Shown one piece after another: positions 9,408 through 17,160 of a stretch of 17,160 nt of DNA. Both the position numbers and the translations under genes were made by a program. The DNA is from Stephanodiscus triporus (taxonomy: Eukaryota > Bacillariophyta > Thalassiosirophyceae > Thalassiosirales > Thalassiosiraceae): contig JALLAZ010000314.1 in NCBI GenBank assembly GCA_036939755.1, positions 1 to 17,160 of the forward strand, in the 5' to 3' direction. The notes under the pieces were generated by a model. That model saw only the letters and a list, made by a program, of their open reading frames with translations. It made no database searches and was not told the DNA's origin. Position 1 is the first letter of the stretch. Every line of letters begins with the position of its first letter.

Positions 9408-10080
9408 GGGCTCAAGCGATGATAAGCACAGTAATTCAATGTGACAAATAACAAGCAATTGATGCACGTAGGAGGAGAGGGTATGGTAAGATAGTATTCC
9501 TTTAGGTGTCATTCATCCCCCAAAAAACGTCCCCGCCTCGAAAACATCGTCAATGATAAATTTTTCCAAGTGAAGGATCTGAATCGAACTTCTCGCTGCT
9601 CGATACGCTCAGCATATCGCAGGTTTGCCCCTCCAACTATCAATGGATGCAGAACTACCAACTCGCGCGTTAAGCACTGTATCAGAGTGTTCTTCCCATT
9701 AGATCTTTCAGTGTAAGATACGACGCGATGCAAATGTCCTCTGTGCGGATGAAATTATTAGCATTTATGGTGGGATGGGGATTCCGTCGATATCGTACTG
9801 ACAAAAACGACGACTTCATACATCCATGTTTCAAAACAAGAGTAGCCAGAGTCGATCCGATGATCCCAGTTGGTTCGGTAGTACGTCATTCGAAACACCA
9901 ATCAATGGATGACGCATTTTTCTACTCTCCTCCATTCGCCGGGACGAATGCGCGACATCAAAGGGGCGCGGGCAAGAAAAATGAGCGACAAAGCGCGACT
10001 ACCGTCATACCCGTCATCCACCCCATGCCCGTGTCCCCCCCCCCCCACCCCACCTCCCCCCCAAGTTGCCCACCTCTCTT
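9408..10080. other. Convergent intergenic region, lipase / UPRT
   Basis: These 673 bases should hold the 3' ends of both converging genes. No protein gene is supported. A 10-bp inverted repeat at 9571-9580 and 9701-9710 (fully paired in plus-strand RNA if one G-U is allowed) encloses 120 bases that include a smaller CGATA/TATCG hairpin at 9601-9619. C-runs lie at about 10037-10062. Confidence 0.4.
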
Positions 10081-11129
10081 CTAGAGGTCGCTCATCGTCC
10101 TCTTCCTCTTGCTCACGTGCACTAGCTCGTCCTCCTCCCCGATTTCGCCCGTACCGAAAAGTCGATCGCCGGCATCTCCCAATCCCGGCAACACGTCCCC
10201 CTCGTCGCTCAGCATGTCGTCGATGACGCCGAGGGTGACGTGAACGTCCGGATGGCGTTTCAGGAGCTCGGACAGTCCCGTCTTGGAGGCGATGACCGAC
10301 AGGACGTGGATCTCGGACACACCCCACTATGAATTTTGGGTGCGTTTCGGTGTGTGTGTGTTTTTTTTTTTGTTTTTTTGTTAGTGTTAGATATGATATT
10401 ATAGCGCCCGACCGATCCGTGTTCGACGGGGAAGGGGGAAGAGGGGAGGAGTAATAGTGAGACGAACAATATGGCCGAGAAAACAAACGAAAGGAACGAA
10501 CAAGAACAAGAACAAAAACAAAAACAAAAACAAAAAAAATCTCCACCCCCCCCTCGCACCTTCTTCAGCATCCCCACCACGCTCGTGACCGTGTTGCTCG
10601 TGGCGATGAGCGGATCGAGCACGTACGCGACGTCCACGCCGCAGACCTTCGGCAGCCTGTTGTAGTACTGCACCGGCATCAGGTTGCTCTTGTTCTTGTA
10701 CATGCCGATGTGATGCACCGTCGCGCCGTTGACCAACTCGAGCATCGGTTCGACCATCCCGAGTCCGCTCCGCAGCACCGGTATCAGCGCCACCCTCTCC
10801 CTTATCTTCTTCCCGGTGGCGTCGACGTGCGTCGACGGGTCGGACGAGCTCGGGACCGTGATGGGCACGTCCCGCGTCGTCAGCGTCGAGGTGGCCTCGT
10901 ACCCGAGGTGGAAGGTGATCTCGCGCAGCGCCGCGCGGAACGAGGACGGGACTGTGCTCGACGATCGCAGGACGGAGAGCTTGTGGGCGAGGACGGGATG
11001 CCTCGACACGTGGACGTTCGGGCCGAGGGGTGCGACGAAGTTCGCCTCGACCTTGGAGGGGGAGGCCATCGATGTCGTCGTTGCCGCCGACGCCGACGAC
11101 TCGTTGTCTTCCGACTTCTTCTCGTCCAT
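10081..11129 (-). CDS. UPRT: Uracil phosphoribosyltransferase, two exons
   Basis: Exons 11129-10560 and 10326-10081 join in phase 0 (donor gtgcga, acceptor atag) to give 271 residues. The enzyme makes UMP and pyrophosphate from uracil and PRPP in pyrimidine salvage. It is recognised along its length: SRHPVLAHKLSVLR near the start, LGYEAT, PVLRSGLGMVEPMLE, GMYKN, the PRPP loop YVLDPLIATSNT (about 10591-10619), LKK/WGVSEIHVLSVIAS across the intron, and the uracil-site signature PGLGDAGDRLFGT near the end. Bacterial enzymes are about 208 residues; the extra length is an acidic/Ser-rich N-terminus and a basic C-terminal tail. I chose ATG 11129 because the preceding in-frame Met at 11255 adds only a low-complexity Pro/Arg stretch. 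No signal peptide is seen, so it is probably cytosolic. Odd: the usual ATGGS or ATGNS of the PRPP loop is ATSNT. It is divergent from the selenoprotein candidate. Confidence 0.94.
10494..10538. repeat. (CAAGAA)n/(CAAAAA)n repeat in UPRT intron
   Basis: Degenerate six-base units (about seven copies) occur within the single UPRT intron, just inside the donor end. The complementary strand is T-rich and explains a spurious Phe/Cys-rich extension of the exon 1 frame. Confidence 0.85.
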
Positions 11130-11591
11130 TATTTGAACTGGCAGTTTGTTTCCTCGTTGTAGGGCGTGGGTCGCTCGTTCGTATGTGCCGGTCGGAGGGG
11201 GGGGACGGGGGTGTGGATGATGTCGTTTGCGGATTTTGATTTTGAGGTCGAACAACGGAAGAAAAAAATATGACGACGACCGACAAAGTCGAATTCTGAA
11301 AGTTCTCGAGCTCTCCTGATGATGTGGCGTGATATCTCTCTTTGGTGTGGAGTGTACCTAGAGTATGATACTCCTAGAGTAGATACGACGTGTCGTATGT
11401 ACGGATGTTGTGTTCCGAAGTTTAGAGATACCTATCCTGCCTGGGAATCTTTGGGGGCCTGTCGCAAGAAGAGAAGGAGAACAGCTGCGCTCGGTGAGTG
11501 AGAACCATTGTCTTGACAGCACCGAAAGCACCGACTCTCTCTAAAAAGGAGGAGGAATAACATCTTGCATTGAACAATAATAAGTAATAAG
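11130..11591. promoter_or_regulatory. Divergent intergenic region, UPRT / selenoprotein candidate
   Basis: These 462 bases separate two divergent start codons. A near-perfect palindrome GAGTATGATACTC sits at 11361-11373, inside CTAGAGTATGATAC, which matches 2478-2491 at 13 of 14 positions. TAGAGTA also recurs at 11375-11381. A gtgagtgag donor-like site at 11493 could start a 5' UTR intron of the plus-strand gene. No protein gene is supported. Confidence 0.4.
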
Positions 11592-12032
11592 ATGTGTTGG
11601 AAGGATAGCTGTGCGACCTGCGGAAAGGCCACGTGGGCAGGATGAGGGAAGCACATCGACTCCGCCCTGAGCGGCGTCGACGAGGAGGATCGCTGTCCCG
11701 GATGGCAGACGGGGAAATGTACACTAACCGGCGATGGGCCGTGCAAGTCCACGTGTGCGGATTGCGGTGAGCAGGATAAAACAAATATTCTTGATTTTTT
11801 TGGTCTGGATCGTGATATTGTCACGTAACATATTACATAAGTATATATCGGGTGTACTTAAATACTCACCGCAAGTCGCTCTCTAATTATCACGCTTGGG
11901 ATCGGAACAGGAATGGAAATGCAGGCCAGTTCTGCCAAATTACTTTCCGACGTCATTTGCGCGCACAAGAACAAGGGGATGCTCATGGTGGGCAAAAGTC
12001 AATGCGAGAAGAAGCTCGCGGGGATAATCTAA
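11592..12032 (+). CDS. Small cysteine-motif protein with in-frame TGA: candidate selenoprotein, two exons
   Basis: Exon 1 is 11592-11766 and exon 2 is 11911-12032. They are joined in phase 1 through a gtgagc...aacag intron of 144 nt, giving 98 residues with a TAA stop. The N-terminus MCWKDSCATCGKATWAG is followed by TGA (11643-11645) and then, in the same frame, GKHIDSALSGVDEEDRC. I know this pattern from a small widespread family in bacteria, fungi and algae: MC...C-x2-CGK-x-TW-x-G-C-G-x-H-(I/V), with a Cys exactly where TGA stands. Exon 2 adds a Met/Lys-rich helix (for example KLLSDVICAHKNKGMLMVGK) that stays open to its stop. TGA is the normal stop of three neighbouring genes, so the code is not reassigned. 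Selenocysteine replacing Cys is the favoured reading; a recent nonsense mutation or base error is the alternative. I see no canonical SECIS by eye, although two strong hairpins follow in the 3' flank. The biochemical role is unknown; the CxxC motif suggests metal binding or redox. Confidence 0.68.
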
Positions 12033-12326
12033 GTCGAGCTATTGCTAATATCCGCACACATCCAATCTATGAATGAAACGGGGGCGCCGTCACTTAAAAT
12101 ATTATCATGAGTGTTTCGATATTTTTTCTGATGACCTCGTCGAGGAAAAAGATGGATGTGCGCGGATTTGCCGCTCTGCTTGAAGTCCGCGCGCATGCTG
12201 GCGGAGGCACGTGCCTTTGTCGACCAAGGTACTTATTCATAACTTGGGCGACATTGCAAATATATCGCTCTATAGCATTAGAGATTTACAATCGTCTAGT
12301 GTGATTGTGCTGCTCATACAGACATC
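12033..12326. other. Convergent intergenic region with two strong hairpins
   Basis: These 294 bases lie between the stop codons of the selenoprotein candidate and of the DUF445 gene, so they hold both 3' UTRs. Hairpin 1 has 11 paired bases, 12156-12166 with 12186-12196, and a 19-nt loop. Hairpin 2 has ten pairs interrupted by one A/G mismatch, 12218-12228 with 12243-12253, and a 14-nt loop. Neither shows the ATGA/AA/GA core of a textbook SECIS. An ATGA followed 11 bases later by AA occurs at 12130-12146, but I find no matching 3' arm. Confidence 0.5.
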
Positions 12327-14332
12327 TCATGCGGGATCGATCCTTCGTCTTTGTTCGATCCTTCTCCTTTTCAAGTAGCGGGACGTCTTCTTCTTCAATT
12401 GTCTCGTCCTCGGGATCAATCGATTGACGAATAGAACTAACCTCCTACTAGGCTTCATCGCAACGGAAAGGACGTACATCCCGAGCACGGAAGCGGTTAG
12501 CGATATGATGCTCCTATACCCCCCGAAACTCATCCGCGGCAGGCTTATCGCGATCGAGCCGGTCGAGAGGAGTTGTTGCACCAAACCCGCCAAAAATCCT
12601 AGACCCCCCCCGGATAGGATCAGCGTCAATTCGTCTTCCTCGAATATCGGATGCAGGACCCTCTCGAACTGGACGGACGTCATGGCCATCATCCGCGCGC
12701 GGAGCGTCCGTTCGATCTCCAGCGCCCCGTCGACGTAATCGTGTAGATTCGCAAGATAATCGTACAGATTCACGCAAAGCCTCGCGGCCGCGGCGTTCAA
12801 TTTCCTAGGCTGCTCCTCCAGGTCCAACGCGCCGAGCGTAACTTCTTTCGCGAACGAGGAGAATCGTCTCGCGATTAACTTCTCCCACTCCGGCAACGTC
12901 GATGGGTCCGTCAGCATGGACTTGAACAGCTGGCGGGACGTCAGCACCTCGTTGGCGAAGAATTTGCTGAAATCCGCGGAAACTTCGTTCTGGCGGCGCA
13001 AGAACAAGCCCTGGAGGGTTACGGGCCCTAATTTCAGGGGATTGACGGGCTCGAATATCCACTTCAAGGCGAGCCAATTCGTTGCCAATCCAACCACGAG
13101 CCCGCCCACGCTATTAATCCACGGATTGTTCCAATAGAGCATCACGGCCAATTGGATCATCCCGAGGAAGAAGCCGAACCAAAGTCCGCTATCGACGAGG
13201 AAAATCAGCTCGTCCTTTCCCGATATTTGGAACAGTTTCCCAAGCAGCGACCTATCCGCCATCATCATGTTCACGACACAATTCCTCAGGTTGCATATGC
13301 TCCCGATGTTCTTCTGAACGTCCACGGTCAGGTCCCTAAGGAATTTGTGCGCCACCCGCCGCTGGATCCAGCCCTCCGTGTCGCTGGTGTAGTTGGACGC
13401 GAAGTCGACGATCGCCCTCGGCTTGTCGGCCAGGAAAACGTCTATGAACGGCTGAACTATCTGGCCGGTAGTCGGCTGCAGTATGTCGGCGACGGCATCC
13501 GGATCGAGCCTCTGTATTATCTCCTCCATCGTTAGGAGTTCGTTTATCGTCGTGTTCACCATCGCCTCAGACATTTTCAGCGTCTTCGCGGGTATGATCC
13601 CTGTTCGAGGTCGATTCGATGATGGAGAGATGATAAATTAACGACGCAGGTTTATAATTTATTTATTTTTTTCGATCCGCAATGAAAAAGCATGGAGTGG
13701 GACTCACCTTGCCAGCCGATCAGGCCGAGCGGTTCCCCCTCGACTCTGTAAATGGGAAGTCCGCGCCATCGAATCGGATAGAAAATCATTTGCACCGCCA
13801 GGTAATTGGTGAACCTTATAAACGGGGGACAAAAAAAGGCGAAGGGTTCGTCAAGAATATCGACAAATGAGCTCATGCAACGACGCCGGGGAGGTGGGCG
13901 ACATGAAACGAGACGAACGACGACGGGAGCGACGTACCACCCCACGAATCCGGCGACGAGCGGTATCAGGCTGTACGATTTCCAATTGGAGACGAAGGTC
14001 GTGACGCCGTGCATGATTATCCGTCGCGCCATCGAGGAGGTCCCGGCGACGACCGGCACGACGATCATCCCCGCCGTCGACGCGTGGCGAACTGTCGACG
14101 GCGTCGCGGCGGCGCGACGGTGGTACGCCGAGGGGGGGGGGGCGCGATCGTCGACCCCGCCCTCGCGGTGGCGAGGCCGATGCATCGACGACGAACGACG
14201 ACTACGGTCGAGATCGTCGAGCGGCCGCCTCCTCGGCGAGGTCATCGGGGCGGGATGACGGAGGAGGGAGAAAGCATCCGCATGCGCGGACATGACGACG
14301 ACGATTGCGAGGCTCGACGATAAACGGCCCAT
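12327..14332 (-). CDS. Plastid-targeted DUF445 family membrane protein, three exons
   Basis: Exons 14332-13938, 13814-13708 and 13600-12327 (donors gtacgt and gtgagt) give 591 residues ending in TGA. The joins restore family motifs: exon 1/2 makes GFVGWFTNYLAVQMIFYP and exon 2/3 makes GWQGIIPAKTLKMSE. A second copy of the membrane-anchor motif, VGLATNWLALKWIFEP, lies at about residues 338-352, matching the duplicated build of DUF445 proteins. Hydrophobic segments are at about 110-131, 307-325, 331-348 and 500-520, with long helices between, and the C-terminus is very basic. The N-terminus MGRLSSSLAIVVVMSAHADAF is a signal peptide cut before Phe, followed by Arg/Ser-rich sequence, which suggests import into the plastid. 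The function of DUF445 is unknown; bacterial relatives are inner-membrane proteins. It is convergent with the selenoprotein candidate. Confidence 0.88.
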
Positions 14333-15024
14333 GACGAACGATTGCGGTTGATTTGTGGAAAATCCCGAGAAGAGAGATTACGAGTGGTGTGACATCATAA
14401 TATCGTTATTGTGTTCCCCCATCCGCAGCATCGGCTGCTCGTTGCTCCGCCGATCGGCATGTGCCTGCGCGCGGGTGGTGCGGGTGTGGTGTTTTACGGT
14501 ACGCTCGGGGTTGTAAGTACCTATCAAGAGTCGCAGTCGCAGTGAGTCATCAAAACTACTCTATCATCTAATAGTATTAATTATTTTATGACGTGACTAA
14601 TTGTCTGTCCTTTGTTACCTTTCCAGGTGGAAGCGGTGTGTGTGTTGTCCGCTGAAACGAAATAACAATATTCACACATGGAAAAATTGCATTTATTTAT
14701 CGATAATACAGGAAGAAGCTGGCCACAAGGAAAAGATAATAACAGTATTTACATGTTGATATTTTAATGTCGAGAAATTGTGACCGCAACGCTCATCAAA
14801 CTTCCCTATATAATACTCCATCAGCTGAGAGGTATATATTTTGCATTTTCTTATGACATTTTCTGATGAAGTGCTGGGATTTTATTAGCAAGTTATTTCT
14901 GCAAACCCCTTTCACCCACAAAACGAACCATGTACAACATATTATTTATGCTGTGGGAACAGCCATCAACCGCCTCGCCCACCCCCATTACTAATTACCT
15001 CGCCCACCACCATTACTACTACTA
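14333..15024. other. Intergenic region between DUF445 start and thioredoxin-like 3' end
   Basis: No protein or RNA gene is supported in these 692 bases. The left part should hold the DUF445 promoter. It includes a GC-rich patch with an imperfect CATCGGCTGC / CCGATCGGCATG inverted pair at about 14428-14461. The middle is AT-rich, and the right end carries CGCCCACC-CCATTACTA repeated twice (about 14977-15018) just past the thioredoxin-like stop codon. Confidence 0.4.
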
Positions 15025-16095
15025 CTAATCCGTCGTCGTCGTTGACGGCGGCGGAGGACGGTCGTCCACGCTGCACATCCCGTCGTCGTACCACCTGACC
15101 GCCCTCGCCAACTCGTGGAAATGCCTCCTGGATATCCTCATCTCCTCGACGAGTCCTGCGCCGGGATAGTAGACGTGCCCGTACGGTAAGGACGGGACGC
15201 CGAGTCCCTGATGGAGGTTGGCGTTGTCGTTCGTCACGGGCACCTCCAGGAACGAGACGTGGGGGTACAACGACGCTAGGCGGTGGTACGACGGCTGTAT
15301 CGCCTTGCACGCCTTGCACCACGTGGCGAAGAAGCGCGCCACCACGATCTTGCCGTCCCTCGTGCCCTCGTCGAGCGCGTCCTTGTATTCCTCGAGCGTG
15401 CGCGCCGTGCGCACGTTCGGCGGCGGGTGTCCGCCCACGCCCACGCCGCCCACACCGGTCCCGACGCCCGCGCCCCGCCGTCGGCCTAACGCGTCGTCGT
15501 CGGCCCCGCCGCCAAACGACGACGACGTGCCGTGGCCGTTGACGTTATTGCGCTGGACCAACCCCCTCATCCTTTGTTGGAAGCTAGACATGCGAGAGGA
15601 GGAGGAGGAGGAGGAGGAGGAGGGGATGTGATCGTCGTGCCTTGCGGCGGCGGCGGGCTTGGGAAGGTCGGTCACGGCGCTCATGTGAAAGCAGTTGATA
15701 TGCCTCCGTCGTCGGTGCCGTTCGTCCGCTCGAATATTCGAGAGCAATGTGAATGACGGCGGGCGTCTTACGGTCGAAGAATAAGATGAAGACGACAACG
15801 ACGAGAAGGCCAGACACGTCCGACCGCACGACGAGAGCGCGAGGAGGATGAGGAGGAGGGTGAATCTCGAAGGGGATGACGACGATGACGAAAATGACGA
15901 AAATGACGACGACGACGTTGTTGACGACCGCCGTCGTCTCGTGGGGAGTCCCTGGTCGAACGACGATGATGTCGGCGCCGCTACTCCTCCGACGGCGGCG
16001 GGGAGGGGTGACATCGTCGCCGCCGATGCCCGGGGGGTTGAGGATGATGACGACGACGACGACGACGGTATCAACGGACGGCGTCGGTCGCGCAT
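15025..16095 (-). CDS. Thioredoxin-like protein, CKAC active site, probable plastid precursor
   Basis: Single open frame of 356 residues. The thioredoxin fold lies in the C-terminal third: a strand IVVARFFATWCKACKAIQP with the active-site pair C260/C263, and the probable cis-Pro P304 in GVPSLPYGH. WCKAC instead of WCGPC is typical of atypical plastid thioredoxins and related thiol oxidoreductases. A signal-peptide core (about 78-90, FTLLLILLAL) ends in CLAF, a cut-before-Phe motif like diatom plastid presequences, followed by a Ser-rich transit-like region. The odd point is that the signal core starts about 77 residues after the first Met, preceded by Ser runs and Arg. The only other upstream Met is M28. 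The real start may therefore lie elsewhere, or an unseen 5' intron or exon may exist. Several Ser homopolymers (TCC/TCG/TCA repeats) cause large mirror frames on the other strand. The redox partner is unknown. Confidence 0.84.
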   Translation of the reverse strand: MRDRRRPLIPSSSSSSSSSTPRASAATMSPLPAAVGGVAAPTSSSFDQGLPTRRRRSSTTSSSSFSSFSSSSSSPSRFTLLLILLALSSCGRTCLAFSSLSSSSYSSTVRRPPSFTLLSNIRADERHRRRRHINCFHMSAVTDLPKPAAAARHDDHIPSSSSSSSSSRMSSFQQRMRGLVQRNNVNGHGTSSSFGGGADDDALGRRRGAGVGTGVGGVGVGGHPPPNVRTARTLEEYKDALDEGTRDGKIVVARFFATWCKACKAIQPSYHRLASLYPHVSFLEVPVTNDNANLHQGLGVPSLPYGHVYYPGAGLVEEMRISRRHFHELARAVRWYDDGMCSVDDRPPPPSTTTTD

Positions 16096-16560
16096 GATTT
16101 CGGCTCCTCCCTCCCGGACGCCGCCCGCTGAGCTCAGTGCCTTGAAAAATATATCACTTCATGCATTAGCGCTATTATCAACCTTGCTCGGGCGCCCTGT
16201 TATCTTCCCTCCTTAGGAATCTTTAAGTTGTTGGCTGTTGTTGAAAGTCGGCAGTCGTTTATTAAGGGAGGGAATCTCAATTCAACTCTGCAAATCGCAC
16301 AAGTTCTTAGTGGTCAGAATTTGGGCGATGATGATGTGTGTAAAATTGAAAATTCCCTCTTCCCGCCGGCGCAGACTTCAACCTCACGACTCCTCAACGC
16401 CACGTCGTAGCCGGTTCCTCTTTTATACTGACTCCTACGCACAAATAGAGCGTCCGACGCGTGGTCGGGAAAATCTATGGGACTCTTCTTAAGCCGTCGA
16501 AGTCATTAAATAGAAATAATTAAAAGGTTTCGGCATGTGAAAAAACTCACATGTCGTCAC
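16096..16560. promoter_or_regulatory. 5' flank of thioredoxin-like gene
   Basis: This is upstream of the minus-strand thioredoxin-like gene, so it should contain its promoter. Some short frames are open on the plus strand (for example 16228-16410), but they lack family resemblance, coding composition or splice support. Nothing else is recognised. Confidence 0.35.
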
Positions 16561-16795
16561 ATTCGTCATGACGCTGATATCTTTGTACGTAGGAACAGCT
16601 ACGATATAGACTGTACTCATTTTGTTGTTGCATTTCGGTAGAAAAGCTACATACGGGCTGAAAACGAGTCCTCTGTACTCACAAGTTGGTATTGAGTTTG
16701 TTGCAAATGGTACAAAAGCTACGTAGTATGTCGTATGTAGGACGTACGATATTGCAATAAGTGTTTATGCGTACGCAAGAAGTCAAAATGCGTAC

Positions 16796-16832
16796 AAAAA
16801 GGGGGGGGGTGAAGAGGGGGGGGTCTCCCCCC
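16796..16832. repeat. G-tract / GGGTCTCCC hairpin block, copy 1
   Basis: An A-run, nine G, a short spacer, eight G, TCT and six C. The G and C runs can fold into a six-pair hairpin with a three-base loop. A very similar block (copy 2) is at about 17007-17041, 211-212 bp downstream in the same orientation. Confidence 0.75.
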
Positions 16833-16846
16833 TGTCATGTAATTAT

Positions 16847-16950
16847 GAGTTCCTACGTACAAGGTATGTAATAAGTAATGCCATTAATGCCGTTAATGGA
16901 GTTCCTACGTACGAGGTATGTAATAAGTAATGCCATTAATGCCGTTAATG
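16847..16950. repeat. 52-bp tandem duplication (two units)
   Basis: Unit 1 spans 16847-16898 and unit 2 spans 16899-16950, with one base difference (A at 16861, G at 16913). Each begins GAGTTCCTACGTAC and ends in a nested nine-base repeat, CCATTAATG then CCGTTAATG, with an extra CCATTAATG at 16951-16959. Confidence 0.9.
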
Positions 16951-17006
16951 CCATTAATGTTATGACAAAGAATTCCGACGTACATAGAAATACGTAGAAA
17001 AAAATT

Positions 17007-17041
17007 TTAAAAGGGGGGGGGATGAGGGGGGGTCTCCCCCC
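17007..17041. repeat. G-tract / GGGTCTCCC hairpin block, copy 2
   Basis: A-rich lead-in, nine G, ATGA spacer, seven G, TCT and six C, matching copy 1 apart from small length changes. Together the copies bracket the 52-bp tandem repeat. Confidence 0.75.
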
Positions 17042-17105
17042 ACACGAAGAATATGCCAATCTATCTCTCTACGTACCAAAACCTATTTACGTATGTACCG
17101 TATAT

Positions 17106-17139
17106 ACCGGGGTTTAAGAACCACCGGGGTTTAAGAACC
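17106..17139. repeat. 17-bp tandem duplication
   Basis: Two perfect copies of ACCGGGGTTTAAGAACC, 17106-17122 and 17123-17139. They sit at the window edge, so more copies may follow beyond it. Confidence 0.9.
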
Positions 17140-17160
17140 AGACACTAAATCTATCGTAAT

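Larger units (their letters stand above)
16561..17160. repeat. Repeat-rich right end with TACGTA-type palindromes
   Basis: About 600 bases hold no credible gene but many short repeats: GGTASAAAAGCTACRTA at 16637-16653 and 16709-16725 (a third, weaker copy at about 16592), a dozen TACGTA/CGTACG-like palindromes, the duplicated G-tract/C-tract block, the 52-bp tandem repeat and the 17-bp tandem repeat. This looks like non-autonomous mobile-element or satellite sequence, but no terminal inverted repeats or target duplications can be paired within the window, which may cut the element. Confidence 0.55.

Noticed and set aside
9509..9733. Possible tRNA on the minus strand (GTTCGATTC, AGTTGG words)
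   Set aside because: No T-stem forms around the T-loop-like word, and no seven-pair acceptor fits a normal cloverleaf.
10710..11162. Plus-strand frames opposite UPRT exon 1
   Set aside because: Mirror frames of a strongly conserved enzyme on the minus strand.
11611..11640. Mini-intron just before the in-frame TGA (GTGCGA...GGCAG)
   Set aside because: Only 30 nt, and it would remove the conserved CxxCGK-x-TW motif itself.
11643..11645. TGA reassigned to an amino acid throughout this genome
   Set aside because: The PLAC8, lipase and DUF445 genes in this window end properly in TGA.
12130..12185. SECIS starting at ATGA 12130 with AA 11 bases later
   Set aside because: No 3' arm complementary to CCTCGTCGAGG follows, so helix II cannot form.
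16853..17059. 68-residue minus-strand frame
   Set aside because: Its Ala-Leu-Met and Asn-Gly-Ile repeats come from the nine-base tandem units; low-complexity artefact.

Overview
This is nuclear DNA of a photosynthetic stramenopile, most likely a centric diatom of the Thalassiosirales type. The reasons are spliceosomal introns of about 79-233 nt with GT-AG borders, precursors that begin with a signal peptide and an 'A-F' (ASAFAP-like) cleavage motif typical of secondary plastids, and protein families I associate with diatom genomes: RING-CH plus TPR, a PLAC8 protein with an N-terminal beta-rich domain, and a tetraspan domain. Nothing bacterial, viral or organellar was seen. The species is inferred, not read.

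Layout, left to right. (1) 176-2048, minus: a five-exon plastid BASS-family (bile acid:Na+ symporter) transporter. (2) 2516-3580, plus: a RING-CH/TPR protein whose reading frame continues, highly acidic, past its stop. (3) 4327-5493, minus: a PLAC8 cysteine-rich membrane protein. (4) 5785-9407, plus: a six-exon sn-1-type diacylglycerol lipase with four N-terminal membrane segments, fused at its C-terminus to a second four-segment membrane domain. (5) 10081-11129, minus: a two-exon uracil phosphoribosyltransferase. (6) 11592-12032, plus: a two-exon small cysteine protein with an in-frame TGA exactly where relatives have a conserved cysteine, so a candidate selenoprotein. (7) 12327-14332, minus: a three-exon plastid-targeted DUF445 membrane protein. 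(8) 15025-16095, minus: a thioredoxin-like protein with a CKAC active site and a probable plastid presequence. The right end (about 16560-17160) is repeat-rich, with a 52-bp tandem duplication, a 17-bp tandem duplication, a duplicated G-tract/C-tract block and many TACGTA-like palindromes.

The genes are closely packed and mostly alternate in strand, giving three divergent pairs (BASS/RING, PLAC8/lipase, UPRT/selenoprotein candidate) and three convergent pairs. They are independent eukaryotic genes, not an operon. A loose common thread is the plastid: three of the eight carry presequences for it. The most interesting item is the selenoprotein candidate. TGA is an ordinary stop for three neighbours, so the in-frame TGA cannot reflect a reassigned code; it is either a selenocysteine codon or a nonsense mutation in an otherwise intact gene.
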